Part shown: piece after piece, positions 16,352-26,280 of the stretch
How positions within the stretch are numbered: position 1 is the first letter of the stretch
How the letters are laid out: every line of letters begins with the position of its first letter
From: Paenibacillus sp. GP183
Lineage (GTDB): Bacteria > Bacillota > Bacilli > Paenibacillales > NBRC-103111
NCBI RefSeq assembly: GCF_900104695.1
Contig: NZ_FNSW01000001.1
Coordinates: forward strand, 2,604,001 to 2,668,000
Direction: 5' to 3'
Length of the DNA stretch: 64,000 nt
Program-made: the position numbers and the translations under genes
The notes under the pieces: model-generated
What the model was told of the DNA's origin: nothing
Database searches by the model: none
The model's input: only the letters and a program-made list of their open reading frames with translations

Positions 16352-18265
16352 ATGGCGAACGTTCTACGCAAGTGGAGAATGCGGCTTACGCAGGTAACGA
16401 ATCGTATTTCGATTCAGGTGAAATTAATCGGCGCTTATATTTTTATTATTTTAATTCCCATCATTTTGTTCTCGTGGTATCTGTTTAATGGCTTTTATCA
16501 GAATACGATTCAAGAAACACTCAAAAAAAATCAATACTTACTCGAGAGCGAGAAAGCTAACATTCTCAACAATATTGAAACCATGGGGCGCACTGCCCAG
16601 CTGTCCATCGCCGACAGAGAGGTCATTAATTATTTACAAAGCGTCCGTGAGCTTGAGGTTCCCGAGCTTGTAGACTTTAATATGAATACGTTTTCAAATT
16701 TGCAAAGGCTGATGTTCAACAATCCGAACATTACAAACGTGCGCTTATTCACGGATAATCCAAGAACGCGAGAGATTTGGCCGGTCATCTTTAACGAAAG
16801 CCGAATTGAAGGCAGAGCCTGGTATAAGAACGTTTTAGCGAAAAAAGGTACGGTTTGGTGGGAAATTTTGCAGGATGAGAAAGACATAATGCAGAGGGAA
16901 AACGGAGACTCGGAGTTAACGTGGACTTATGTGTCCTTGCTTAGAGAAATCTATTATCCGAATGATACGCATGTTGGTATTCTTCAAGTCGATATGCTCA
17001 TTGATAAATTTTTTCAAAAGGCATTCAGTCCGATTCAGGACGGACAGTCCCATATGCTTGTTGTGGACCGCTTGGGGCGAATTTTCACGGATAAGGGAAA
17101 CCAATTTTTTAAAGACATCAACTTGGAGCAGCTTCATCGCGATTGGGATACACACCCGCATGAGGGGGCCACAAGCTTTACGTTTACTGTAGGGGATGCA
17201 CCATATCTGTGCCTCTCCACGCCGATTGATCAACTTGGGGCCCATCTGCTGAATGTGGTTTCACTGGAAACCCCGGTTACGCAAATCAAGCATACCCGCA
17301 ATCTATTCATCGCCGCAGCTGTTGTCCTCATCGCGCTTTTGTCGATCATTACTTACTTCCTGCAATCTCTGATTTTGAAGAAGCTGTCCATTTTGCGGGA
17401 TTCGATGAAAAAAGTGCGCCGTGGCGATCTGAATGTGCAGATCGATATGGACGCAGGCGGAGAGGTTGGCGAGCTCGCCCATCATTTCCGGCAAATGCTG
17501 AAGAAGATGAACGAGCTGATCGTCGAAGCTGTGAACAAGCAGGCTGCTACGAAGGAAGCCGAGCTGAACTCGCTCAAGAATCAGATCGACGCCCATTTTC
17601 TGTACAACACGTTGGAAAATTTGAAAATGCTGGCCGAAGTCGAAGAGCAGTACGTGATCTCCGATGCGTTAACCTCTCTCGGCGCGCTCATGCGCTACAG
17701 TCTGAAGTGGTCGAACGATCATGTCCGGCTGCGGGACGAAATTCAGCATATCCAGAATTATATCGCCATTATGAATATCCGATATGACGATAAGCTGGAG
17801 CTGAAGCTGGACATCCCGGAAGGCTATCAAGAGCAGGAAGTGCTGAAAATGTCGCTCCAGCCTCTCGTTGAGAATGCCGTTAAGCACGGAATGAACACGG
17901 ATCGGGCTAGACGCGAAGGCATCGAGATCCTGATTCGAGCTTGCCAAAAAAACGATGCGATGCTCATCGAAGTGACAGATGACGGTGCAGGCATGTCGCC
18001 TGAAAAGCTGGGTGAGCTGCATGAGAAAATCAGCATGGAAGATGCTCCCTTTTATAATAAGTACGGGCATAAGTCTACAGGAGACAATGAAGGGAATGGC
18101 ATCGGTCTGCGCAACGTGACGCAGCGAATTAAGATGTATTACGGGAATGAGTACGGCATTCATGTCGAAAGTGCGGAGGGCGCTTATACCCAAGTGAGGA
18201 TGAAGCTGCCTTATCTAATTTTATCCGGGGGGCTGTCTGTTGATGAGAAAATTGCTTATCGTTGA
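16352..18265 (+). CDS. YesM-type two-component sensor histidine kinase
   Basis: 637 residues. Membrane segment near 25-45, a large extracellular sensing region of about 240 residues, second segment near 308-330, HAMP linker, then a His_kinase (LytS/YesM type) domain. The phospho-acceptor His lies in NQIDAHFLYNTLENL (usually QINPHFLYNTL). The ATPase domain has LVENAVKHG, DDGAGM and GIGLRNVTQRIK. The last 23 bases overlap the regulator gene, so the two are co-translated. It probably senses the sugar handled by the neighbouring ABC importer or its binding protein (inference from the conserved Paenibacillus arrangement). Confidence 0.92.
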   Translation: MANVLRKWRMRLTQVTNRISIQVKLIGAYIFIILIPIILFSWYLFNGFYQNTIQETLKKNQYLLESEKANILNNIETMGRTAQLSIADREVINYLQSVRELEVPELVDFNMNTFSNLQRLMFNNPNITNVRLFTDNPRTREIWPVIFNESRIEGRAWYKNVLAKKGTVWWEILQDEKDIMQRENGDSELTWTYVSLLREIYYPNDTHVGILQVDMLIDKFFQKAFSPIQDGQSHMLVVDRLGRIFTDKGNQFFKDINLEQLHRDWDTHPHEGATSFTFTVGDAPYLCLSTPIDQLGAHLLNVVSLETPVTQIKHTRNLFIAAAVVLIALLSIITYFLQSLILKKLSILRDSMKKVRRGDLNVQIDMDAGGEVGELAHHFRQMLKKMNELIVEAVNKQAATKEAELNSLKNQIDAHFLYNTLENLKMLAEVEEQYVISDALTSLGALMRYSLKWSNDHVRLRDEIQHIQNYIAIMNIRYDDKLELKLDIPEGYQEQEVLKMSLQPLVENAVKHGMNTDRARREGIEILIRACQKNDAMLIEVTDDGAGMSPEKLGELHEKISMEDAPFYNKYGHKSTGDNEGNGIGLRNVTQRIKMYYGNEYGIHVESAEGAYTQVRMKLPYLILSGGLSVDEKIAYR

Positions 18266-19805
18266 TGATGAGAAAAATATCCGCCTCGGCCTGAGAGCGA
18301 TGATTGCCCGTGAGTTCCCGGACACTTATGCGTTCGAATTCGCCGACGATGGAGAAGAGGCTTTGGCGCTGCTGATGCATATGCCCATTGACATCGTGAT
18401 TACGGATATCCGCATGCCCGTCATGGACGGTATCGCATTGATTAACCGGATACAGGAGCTGGATCCGAAGCCTGCAGTCCTTATTCTCAGCGGGCACGAT
18501 GACTTCCAATATGCGAAGGAAGCGATTCGCTGCGAGGTGAAGGAATACCTGCTCAAGCCGATTGTCCGTGACGAGCTATCCCGTACCTTGCTGCGTCTGG
18601 AGAAGGAGATCAAGCAGAAGGAGCAGATTAATGAGCAGTTAACCAACTCCAATCAGCAGCGGGAGGCTTTTCAAGAGAGCCAGCTCAGCTATCTGCTCAG
18701 ATCCCTTCATATGGGTGAAGATGACCTGCGAAGCAGATTGCTCGGCATCGAGATGCAGTGGATAGATGAGGGATTCCAGCTCGGTATATTGCAATACAGA
18801 GGAACTGTCCAAGGGATGGGTCATGCCGAGTTTTTGGCTCGCATTCAGACGGAGATTGGGAACGCCCCTGAAAAGTTTCGTACACGGCGTGCGCATGTTG
18901 GGGACAAGGAGAACCAGATCGTGCTGATTGCCGAGAATGGGGAGCTCTTTCAGTACTTGGCGGAGCGCATTGCCGGTTCGGGATATTTCACCTACAGTAT
19001 GGGCTTAAGCGTTCCTACCCGCGGAGTGACTCGTCTGCTGGCGGCTTATCAAGAGGCGCAGCAGGCGCTGAAATATACGTTCTTACTCTCTATCCCTGGC
19101 GTTGTACGTTTCGAGAATATCAGCCAGAAGAGCCGAAGCTTCGTCATCCCGATGGAAACAATCAAGAAAATAGCCAATATGCTCGGAACCGACCGCGATA
19201 AGGAAATGACGGCGCTGCTCATGGAAGTACTCGATATCAAGACGGTCACCCGGTTCGATATCGCCTATCTGGAAGCCGTGAGCCGGGCTTTCAACGAGCA
19301 TGTTTTCGATAAAGTATTCCATGTGTACGGGGGCGAGTCCGTGGAAATACTCCGGCTGTTTAAGAAGGTCGGGGATATCTCGAACTTTACCTATTTTCAT
19401 GATTATTTCCATAGCGTGGAGGGCTTGCTTCACCGGCTGAATGCTTATGTGCGCAGCATGAAGACATTCCACATTGATCATAAAGAGATGAAGAAAGCCG
19501 TGCAGTATATGCAGGACAACTATCGGAAGGACCTCAACATGACGATCGTTTCGAATCATGTGTCATTGAACTATTCGTACTTCAGCCAGGCCTTCAAGGA
19601 ATACACGAGCCTAAGCTTCGTTAACTATTTGAAAAAGCTGCGCATTGACCGGGCACGGGAACTACTCACCACGACCGATTACAAAGTCTACGAAATTAGC
19701 GAAATGGCCGGCTTCGAGAACACGAAGCATTTCAGCCGCGTTTTCAAGGAAATGGAAGGCGTCAGCCCACAGGAGTATCGCGACCAGCGGCATGTGATGG
19801 GGTGA
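18243..19805 (+). CDS. YesN-type response regulator with AraC HTH output
   Basis: About 520 residues. Receiver domain at the N-terminus (LLIVDDEKNIRLGLRAM, phospho-acceptor Asp in IVITDIRMPVMDG, Lys in EYLLKPI). A long middle region follows, and the C-terminal AraC double helix-turn-helix reads MTIVSNHVSLNYSYFSQAF and YEISEMAGFENTKHFSRVFK. It overlaps the kinase gene. The ATG at 18243 is preferred over the TTG one codon earlier. By position it should activate the importer operon at 12589. Confidence 0.93.
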   Translation: MRKLLIVDDEKNIRLGLRAMIAREFPDTYAFEFADDGEEALALLMHMPIDIVITDIRMPVMDGIALINRIQELDPKPAVLILSGHDDFQYAKEAIRCEVKEYLLKPIVRDELSRTLLRLEKEIKQKEQINEQLTNSNQQREAFQESQLSYLLRSLHMGEDDLRSRLLGIEMQWIDEGFQLGILQYRGTVQGMGHAEFLARIQTEIGNAPEKFRTRRAHVGDKENQIVLIAENGELFQYLAERIAGSGYFTYSMGLSVPTRGVTRLLAAYQEAQQALKYTFLLSIPGVVRFENISQKSRSFVIPMETIKKIANMLGTDRDKEMTALLMEVLDIKTVTRFDIAYLEAVSRAFNEHVFDKVFHVYGGESVEILRLFKKVGDISNFTYFHDYFHSVEGLLHRLNAYVRSMKTFHIDHKEMKKAVQYMQDNYRKDLNMTIVSNHVSLNYSYFSQAFKEYTSLSFVNYLKKLRIDRARELLTTTDYKVYEISEMAGFENTKHFSRVFKEMEGVSPQEYRDQRHVMG

Positions 19806-19821
19806 TAATCTGGTTGATCAA

Positions 19822-19859
19822 GAAAAAACTCTTCCTACCCAATACAGGGCAGGAAGAGT
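19822..19859 (-). terminator. Terminator between converging regulator and GH18 genes
   Basis: Stem ACTCTTCCT/AGGAAGAGT with a 14-base loop; on the minus strand it is followed by six T residues. It terminates the minus-strand GH18 remnant and could weakly serve the plus strand. Confidence 0.8.
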
Positions 19860-19875
19860 GTAAGAGTGTAACATG

Positions 19876-20667
19876 TTAAGGATTTCCTAGATCACTCACG
19901 ATTTGTGTTTCCAATATTTTATTCCGATCGGAGCTCAAATCCCAGAACATGACTCCAGCCAATCCTTTAGTTTTCACGTAATTATCTTTTAGACCGATGG
20001 ATTGTGCATCATCATAGCTGATATACACTCCATTGCTTGGATTATATAGATAAGGAACACCCGCATTACTGTTCCAATACCTCGTATACCCGTTTTTGTT
20101 GATATAATTCGCTTGGAGGTCGGAGAAGTCAAATATCCCGGCCTCCCAAGTTCCTTGAGAGGATGCTCCTGAGCATGTCTGGTATAGTCCGTTATTGATT
20201 GATGGACATCCTCCCCACCCGCGTCCATAGAAAGGAAGTCCCAATACCAATTTGCTTGCGGGTACTCCAGCCTTCTTGAAATACTTCACGGATGCTTCTA
20301 CATAGTAGGATGAAGCGTCTGTCGACTTGTCATTCGGATCAAAATGAAGCGGTGCGTTGTTGTTACTTAAAGTCTCCCAACCGCCATGATAATCGTAGGA
20401 CATCAAATTGATCCAATCAACGGTTTTTTGAATTTTGCTTAATTCCGTATTTTGGATATAGCTCGGTCCTGCACCGGCCGCAATGGTCAAATAATAATGC
20501 TTGCCATCTGCCGAACCTGCCGATTCAAGCGCGCTTCGCATTGATTGCAACAGCAAGGTGAAGTTTGTTTTATCATCGGGTGATCCAGACTGCAGTCCCC
20601 CGCTAACCGGGTATTCCCAGTCAATATCGACACCGTCGAAACCCCATGTACGATGATCCCTAGCAAT
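19876..20667 (-). pseudogene. GH18 chitinase, 5'-truncated remnant
   Basis: The open frame runs from a TAG near 20668 to 19876, about 264 residues. It keeps the catalytic strand GFDGVDIDWEYP (DxxDxDxE motif, Glu as acid), then INLMSYDYHGGWE, LGLPFYGRGW near the middle and GLAGVMFWDLSSD at the end, all standard GH18 chitinase landmarks. The N-terminal third, including any signal peptide and the first barrel strands (SxGG motif), is missing, and no start with a ribosome site precedes the motif. A gene remnant rather than a working chitinase. Its own terminator is intact. Confidence 0.85.
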
Positions 20668-20930
20668 CTAGTTATTAAGATTCTATTCAAGAACGGAAAT
20701 GTGATATCACTAAGATTCTGACAGGTTTCCCTGTCCATAACTCTTCAGTTGCCGATCGGTTATCTTTTAACATTTATTGTAATTGTAAAAAATGGCGCGT
20801 CTAGGTGTGCATTTCGATTAATTGGGGATAAATTCCTCTAACTCCTGAATGCTTAAACTTCTGTCGGGTATTTTCTGACAAGAACATTGTTCGATTCCCT
20901 ACGCTCTTAGGCTAACGCGGCGCCGCAAGA
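20668..20930. other. Non-coding debris between GH18 and GH3/GH30 genes
   Basis: No gene is visible. A minus-strand stretch near 20815-20890 reads CQKIPDRSLSIQELEEFIP before a stop, which looks protein-like, but I cannot assign it. The truncation point of the GH18 gene lies at its low-coordinate edge. Confidence 0.4.
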
Positions 20931-20971
20931 AAAGGCCCGCGCCTCCGTTCATTCAGAGGTACGCGGGCCTT
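20931..20971 (-). terminator. Rho-independent terminator of the GH3/GH30 gene
   Basis: AAGGCCCGCG pairs with CGCGGGCCTT around an inner CCTC/GAGG stem; on the minus strand it is followed by TTTTC. It lies 26 bases past the stop. Confidence 0.88.
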
Positions 20972-20996
20972 ATTACTGTCTTGCAGGTGCAATTGA

Positions 20997-23900
20997 TTAA
21001 CGTTCGAAATTCCGCTCCGGGATATCGGCCGAGTAGGGAATTTCATTGTTTGAATAGAAGACCACGTAGCTGTCCGCCATTCCTTCTTTGACGGCGATAG
21101 CACGAATGACAGCGCCTTGTTTCACGTTAATTGGCCCTGAATAGATCTCGCTGTCCTTGGTCGGCAGAGAGCCATCCGTCGTGTAATTAATGACGGCTCC
21201 GGCTGTAGTCGTCGACAACTTGATCGCATGCGGATTGTCCTGATGTCCGTACTCCTGATTTCCGTTCTTACCGTTGATGACGGGAGTGGCTACTTTGCCG
21301 CCTTTAATCGAACCCGCATCCGCTTTTTCCAACTGGAACCAGTCCAAGTTGGTGCCGTCTCCGAGTATTGTGAGACGGATTGTCTGCGTGCCTCCGTTCA
21401 ACTGCACAATATCCGTGACTTGCGTATAGTTCCCCCAGTCGCCGGTGCCCGGAAGTCCTGTCGTCGCTTTCGTTTGTCCACCGGAAGCGAGGGACATGGA
21501 GACTCCGCTTTGTGCCGTCGCATAGCGGTATTTTACCGCGTAATAACCGGTTTCGGGCACGGTAATCAAGTAATCCATGTAGGTTCCCGCTACGGTATAT
21601 CCGAGGTTGTTGACAACTCCCCCATACTGGATTACATTCTGACCGGCTTGGGTAAAGCTTTCAGCCTCTACCTTCAGGATACCGTCCGTTCCCGCCATTT
21701 GCGGCAGCACCTCTTGAACAGCGATCTCCTGCAGGTCGAACGCGCCGACGCTGCCGGCGATCCGGAGCGTCTGGACTCCTGCTTTCAAATCAACCGTCGT
21801 GCGAGCCCCGATCCAGGCATTTGATCCGAACAGGGACGGGATGGTGACGGTGACAGGAGTCGTGCCGTCCGGGGAAATCCGGAAGATGCTTCCGTTCGGC
21901 GACTTGGCCTTGACCGTGAAAGCATATTTACCTTCTTTCGGAACGTTTATCTTGAAATCCGCCCAATCGCCCGGACCGAAGTCGGCGATGCTGCCCGCTC
22001 CGGCGGTCACACCAGACAGCTGGTAGTAATCGTCAGAGGTGATGGTGCCCGGGAGCGCCTTAGGATTCGTCTTGTAGACAGTTCCTTGCAAATTCACGCT
22101 CGCCGACAGCATCTCACCGCCTGTCGAATCGGTATAAGCGGAAGGCGGGACGTTGAGCGTGAGCTTCAAGTTGCCATAATAAGGCGTCCCGTTCCAAGCC
22201 AACTTGACGGCAACCTGATTCGGATTACCGTATGTCTGACCGGTCACAGTGATGCCCATGACGGCAACCTGATTCGGGTTACCGTATGTCACGCTGGTCA
22301 CGGTGATGCCCTTGGCGGCTGCTTCCCCCGAAAGCGTAATCTGGCCCAGCTGGTCCGGAACAAAGGTTCCGCCCGCAAGCTTCAGCAGGACAGTTTTGCC
22401 GTCCACGCCATAATCCAGCGTATTCGGTTCCGCCGTCAGCACAGGGGTTTTGTCCGGTATGGATGGATCGACCAAGCGTTTCCAGCGGTACGTAGCGACC
22501 GATTTCGCTGGCAGCTTCGCCGCGATCTGCGTGCCGTCGCTCACGAGCTTGAACGTCTGCTCGTCATTCGTCTGATTGATCACGACCGTAACGATCGTTT
22601 TCTTATCCGGACTCAGGAAGGAAACGTTCGTGACCTTGTTTTTGGAGCCGTAATCGCTGTTGATCCGGATATACCCGGGCTCCACGAATTTGCTAAAGTT
22701 GCCCAGGAAGTAATATTCCGGCGTCAGCCAGTAGTTGTTACGGTCGGATGAATCTTGGACGAGCATTGTCGGATCCGGCGTGCCGACCCACTGATGCGTG
22801 GCAATGTCGCTGTCGAGCATCGCGACCCACGAATTGTAGCTTCTCGCCCAATTGCGGAAATATTGGGCGATTCGGTCCGTACCTTCCGTTCCCCATACCG
22901 CGCGTTCCGTCATATACACGTTTTTGTCGGGGTACATGTCGTGCAATTGGGACATCAGCGCAAGGTCACCGCCATAGTCGTGGAACGCAGTCCCTTCTAC
23001 CGCGTCCCGGTTCTCCGGCACGGCGAGCAGCGGGGCGGGATAGCTCATCGTATCGCCCGGATTATGGTCGAAGATCCACAGCTTCACGTCCAGACCCGCG
23101 GCTGCCAGCTTCTTCTTCAGCAGCTTGGCCAGTTCGGCTTCCTGCTGCCACGGCATCTTCGTGCTGGGATAATCAATCTCCAGCAATGGCTCGTTCTGCA
23201 GCGTCATCGCTTCGATGTCGATCCCTTGAGCTTTATAAGCCTGGATGTATTTGACGTAATAATCAGCCAAGACCGGCAAATATTCGTCCTTGACCTGGCC
23301 TCGGATCATGCTGTCCGTCGTCTTCATCCAACCCGGAGGACTCCAGGGAGAAGCGAAAATCTTCATGCCCGGATTGATGGCCTTCATTTTCTTCAAAGCA
23401 CCTACGATGCCGAAGTCGATATCTTTCTGAATCGAAAAATGCTCCAGCGCCGGGTCGGTATGGCCCGGAGGCATGTCGTCATAGGTATAGAACTTCTGTG
23501 CCGTAAAATCGGCCGTTCCGATCGTGACGCGGACCATGCTCATGCCGATGCCTTCCGTCTTGCTGGCCAGCTTCTTCAGCCATTCCTCCTGCTTGGCGGG
23601 CGACATCTTGACCAGGTTGTAAACCGTGGATTCTTCCATCGACGTTCCGATTCCCATCACCGACTGATACTCCTTGCGAGGATTAATGTTGATCGTCGTG
23701 GCGCCTGGATCAGTTCCTAAAGCCGTGATATTCAGATTGGCCTGCTGTTCCAGCCTCTTGTCGCCAGCTTGCCAGCGGGGGCCATAATACCACTTCTTGC
23801 TTATCGAATCGCGTTCCGCGGTCACCCAGTTTTCTACGGCGCCGGCGGCCACGACCGGCTGCTCCGAAATGGCTCCGCCTCCGTTGCCCGGCAGGGCTGC

Positions 23901-26255
23901 CGGGGAGAAGCCGGTGGAACCGAACCAATTGAAATTCAAGCCTCCCGCTTTGAGCACGAGCTTGATTTTCTGCACGCCCTGCGTCAGCGGGACGTTTTTC
24001 ACCTTTGTCGTCTGCCAGTTCTGCCATCCTCCGGTATTGTTGACGGACAATTCTCCGATTTTGGTTCCGGAAGCGTTCAGTATATCGAATCCGGTATTGT
24101 CACCTTGGCCCGCATGGCGGAAATCGATATCGAACGAGCCGGAGACGGGGACGTTAATCAAATATTCCATCCAGTCGCCTGGATCCGTCCATCCTATGTT
24201 TTGCCCGCCGCCGACATCTGACGTGTTTTCCGTCTGAATGCCTTGTTGAGCAATGAAATCTTCCGCCTCTACTTTCTGGTACGGCGGTTTGCCCGGCTGT
24301 TCCGGAATGGCCGGAAGGGCAGGCGTTTCCTTGGTTTTGGTCAACCCGTAGCCGTAGTCGAACAGGATGTATTTCGGATCCAAATTGCGTTGCCCAGCCT
24401 TAGGCACCGTATAGGCTTCGGTGTAGAACGGCCAGCGGACCGGCAGTTTGCCCTTAAAATCGTAGCTGCCGAACAGGACGTCGGCCACGCCTTGTCCTTC
24501 CGTGCCCGGAAGCCATGCTTCCACAATTCCGGCCATATCCGTAAGCTGATCATTGATGATCATTGGCCTTCCGGATACGAGCACGACAACCGCCGGAACG
24601 CCGGCATCCCGTACGTTCTGCAGCGTCGCCAGATCCTCCTCGTCCAGCTTCAGCGCACCCAGATTATCGCCATTCCCTTCCGCATACGGCGTCTCGCCGA
24701 TCACGACGATGGCCACGTCGTGACCCGCGGCTCCGCGGCCGTGCTTGTTGTAGGTCACGGTTTTCGAGCCTCGGACCGTATTCTTGATGCCCTCCAAAAT
24801 AGTCGTTCCCGGCGTAATGCTGCCAGACTTACCCTGCCAGGTGATCGACCAGCCGCCTGACTGAAGACCGATATTATCGGCGCTTTTGCCGGCGACCAGT
24901 ATCTTGTTCATTTTCTTCAATTGAGAAAGGATCGGCTGGCCATTCACTTTATCGTTCTTCAAGAGAACAAGCGATTCCCGTACCGCCCGGCGGGCGAGTG
25001 AGCGGTTCGCATCCGAACCGAAAGCGGTCGCCAAATTCTCATCGGTCATCGGATGCTCAAAAACGCCTGATTCGAATTTGACCCTTAGGATCCGCATCAC
25101 AGCGTCGTCGATACGGGACAAGGCGATCTTGCCTTCTTCCGCCAGCTGCTTCAGGTAAGTAATGCTGATTTTCCAGTCACTCGGTTCCATCAGCATGTCC
25201 ACGCCCGCGTTGACCGCAACACCAATTTGGTCCTTCAGACCGCTTACGGGGTTGCCATTCCAGTCTTTCGTAATCTGATGCACCCCGTTATAATCCGTGA
25301 TAACAAAACCGGTAAAGCCCAACTGCCCAGGTCCGGTTCCTTTCAGGGCGTCCGTCAGGATCCGTTTGTTGGCATGCATTTTGAGTCCTTGGATGCTGCT
25401 GTAGGAGACCATGACGGTTCTGGCGCCGGCGTTGATTGCCGCTTTGTACATCGGAAGATCCAGGTTCAGAACCTCCTGTTCCGTCATCATCGACACATTG
25501 CCCTGGTTGGCCCCGTTGTCCGTCAGGCCTTCCCCGAGAAAATGCTTCGCGGTGGCGACCACCTTATCGCTGCTTTTCAGTTCTTCGCGCGTTTTGCCTT
25601 GAAGCCCTTGGATGTAAGCGCTACCCATTATTGCCGAAAGAGACTGGTTATCGCCGAAACCTTCATAAGAACGGCCCCAACGGACATCCTGCGGATCCGT
25701 GATCGTAGGGGCAAAAGCCCAGTTCGTTCCGGCTGCCTTGATTTCCATCGCTGACGCCGCCCCGATTTGCAGGACCAACTCCGGGTCTCTCGTCGCGCCA
25801 AGCCCGATATTATGAGGGAACAAGGTCGCCCCGATCAGGTTGTTGTTCCCATGAACGGCGTCGACGCCGTACAGAATGGGAATTCCCAGATTCGTGGACA
25901 GTGCGGCGGCTTGATAGGAATCCACCAAATCCGCCCACTTTTCCCTTGTGCTGTCCGCCTGTTTGCCGTTCGGGAAAGAACCGCCTCCGCTTAGAACGGA
26001 GCCAAGCTTGTACGTATGTACGTCTTCCTGTGTAACCGATGCCCGCTCCGCCTGTACCATTTGCCCGACTTTTTCCTCCAGCGTCATCCGGGACAGCAGG
26101 TCGGCCACACGGGTTTCAACCGGGAGGGAAGCGTCATAATAGGGAAGCAGTGCGGATTTGGAAGTTGCGGAAGCGGTCGATGCGGGCACCAACCCCCCAA
26201 AAGTTGAACAGACAAGCGCAATGGCCATGGCGGCTGAAATTTTGCGTTTCAACAT
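20997..26255 (-). CDS. Secreted GH3 - CBM6 - GH30 - CBM fusion glycoside hydrolase
   Basis: 1752 residues, far longer than either enzyme family alone. Signal peptide residues 1-31. GH3 about 40-640: KHFLGEG, nucleophile Asp321 in VITDYNGV, C-terminal GH3 domain with VIGETPYAEG. CBM6-like domain about 660-782 (VEAEDFIAQQGIQ, DPGDWMEYLINVP). GH30 about 805-1260: ASPWSPPGWMK, acid/base Glu1022 in TLQNEPLLE, nucleophile Glu1117 in YMTERAVWG. Then a beta-rich linker domain with a tandem duplication, two CBM6-like domains (about 1405-1515 and 1525-1645) and a chitobiase-C-like end (INYTTDGSLPT). GH30 plus GH3 suggests endo- and exo-cleavage of beta-1,6-glucan. The start with GGAGG eight bases upstream is used. 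A cre-like palindrome lies 26 bases upstream. Confidence 0.93.
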   Translation of the reverse strand: MLKRKISAAMAIALVCSTFGGLVPASTASATSKSALLPYYDASLPVETRVADLLSRMTLEEKVGQMVQAERASVTQEDVHTYKLGSVLSGGGSFPNGKQADSTREKWADLVDSYQAAALSTNLGIPILYGVDAVHGNNNLIGATLFPHNIGLGATRDPELVLQIGAASAMEIKAAGTNWAFAPTITDPQDVRWGRSYEGFGDNQSLSAIMGSAYIQGLQGKTREELKSSDKVVATAKHFLGEGLTDNGANQGNVSMMTEQEVLNLDLPMYKAAINAGARTVMVSYSSIQGLKMHANKRILTDALKGTGPGQLGFTGFVITDYNGVHQITKDWNGNPVSGLKDQIGVAVNAGVDMLMEPSDWKISITYLKQLAEEGKIALSRIDDAVMRILRVKFESGVFEHPMTDENLATAFGSDANRSLARRAVRESLVLLKNDKVNGQPILSQLKKMNKILVAGKSADNIGLQSGGWSITWQGKSGSITPGTTILEGIKNTVRGSKTVTYNKHGRGAAGHDVAIVVIGETPYAEGNGDNLGALKLDEEDLATLQNVRDAGVPAVVVLVSGRPMIINDQLTDMAGIVEAWLPGTEGQGVADVLFGSYDFKGKLPVRWPFYTEAYTVPKAGQRNLDPKYILFDYGYGLTKTKETPALPAIPEQPGKPPYQKVEAEDFIAQQGIQTENTSDVGGGQNIGWTDPGDWMEYLINVPVSGSFDIDFRHAGQGDNTGFDILNASGTKIGELSVNNTGGWQNWQTTKVKNVPLTQGVQKIKLVLKAGGLNFNWFGSTGFSPAALPGNGGGAISEQPVVAAGAVENWVTAERDSISKKWYYGPRWQAGDKRLEQQANLNITALGTDPGATTININPRKEYQSVMGIGTSMEESTVYNLVKMSPAKQEEWLKKLASKTEGIGMSMVRVTIGTADFTAQKFYTYDDMPPGHTDPALEHFSIQKDIDFGIVGALKKMKAINPGMKIFASPWSPPGWMKTTDSMIRGQVKDEYLPVLADYYVKYIQAYKAQGIDIEAMTLQNEPLLEIDYPSTKMPWQQEAELAKLLKKKLAAAGLDVKLWIFDHNPGDTMSYPAPLLAVPENRDAVEGTAFHDYGGDLALMSQLHDMYPDKNVYMTERAVWGTEGTDRIAQYFRNWARSYNSWVAMLDSDIATHQWVGTPDPTMLVQDSSDRNNYWLTPEYYFLGNFSKFVEPGYIRINSDYGSKNKVTNVSFLSPDKKTIVTVVINQTNDEQTFKLVSDGTQIAAKLPAKSVATYRWKRLVDPSIPDKTPVLTAEPNTLDYGVDGKTVLLKLAGGTFVPDQLGQITLSGEAAAKGITVTSVTYGNPNQVAVMGITVTGQTYGNPNQVAVKLAWNGTPYYGNLKLTLNVPPSAYTDSTGGEMLSASVNLQGTVYKTNPKALPGTITSDDYYQLSGVTAGAGSIADFGPGDWADFKINVPKEGKYAFTVKAKSPNGSIFRISPDGTTPVTVTIPSLFGSNAWIGARTTVDLKAGVQTLRIAGSVGAFDLQEIAVQEVLPQMAGTDGILKVEAESFTQAGQNVIQYGGVVNNLGYTVAGTYMDYLITVPETGYYAVKYRYATAQSGVSMSLASGGQTKATTGLPGTGDWGNYTQVTDIVQLNGGTQTIRLTILGDGTNLDWFQLEKADAGSIKGGKVATPVINGKNGNQEYGHQDNPHAIKLSTTTAGAVINYTTDGSLPTKDSEIYSGPINVKQGAVIRAIAVKEGMADSYVVFYSNNEIPYSADIPERNFER
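22203..22310 (-). repeat. In-frame 54-bp tandem duplication inside the GH3/GH30 gene
   Basis: Encodes GITVTSVTYGNPNQVAVM followed by GITVTGQTYGNPNQVAVK, two 18-residue units back to back within the domain after GH30. The two DNA copies differ at only a few bases, so the event is recent. Confidence 0.9.
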
Positions 26256-26280
26256 GCTTTGAATCCTCCTTGTCACTAGA

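Noticed and set aside
22086-22751. Long plus-strand open frames opposite the GH3/GH30 gene
   Set aside because: Arg/His/Ile-rich readings with no ribosome site; they mirror the codon bias of the real gene on the minus strand.
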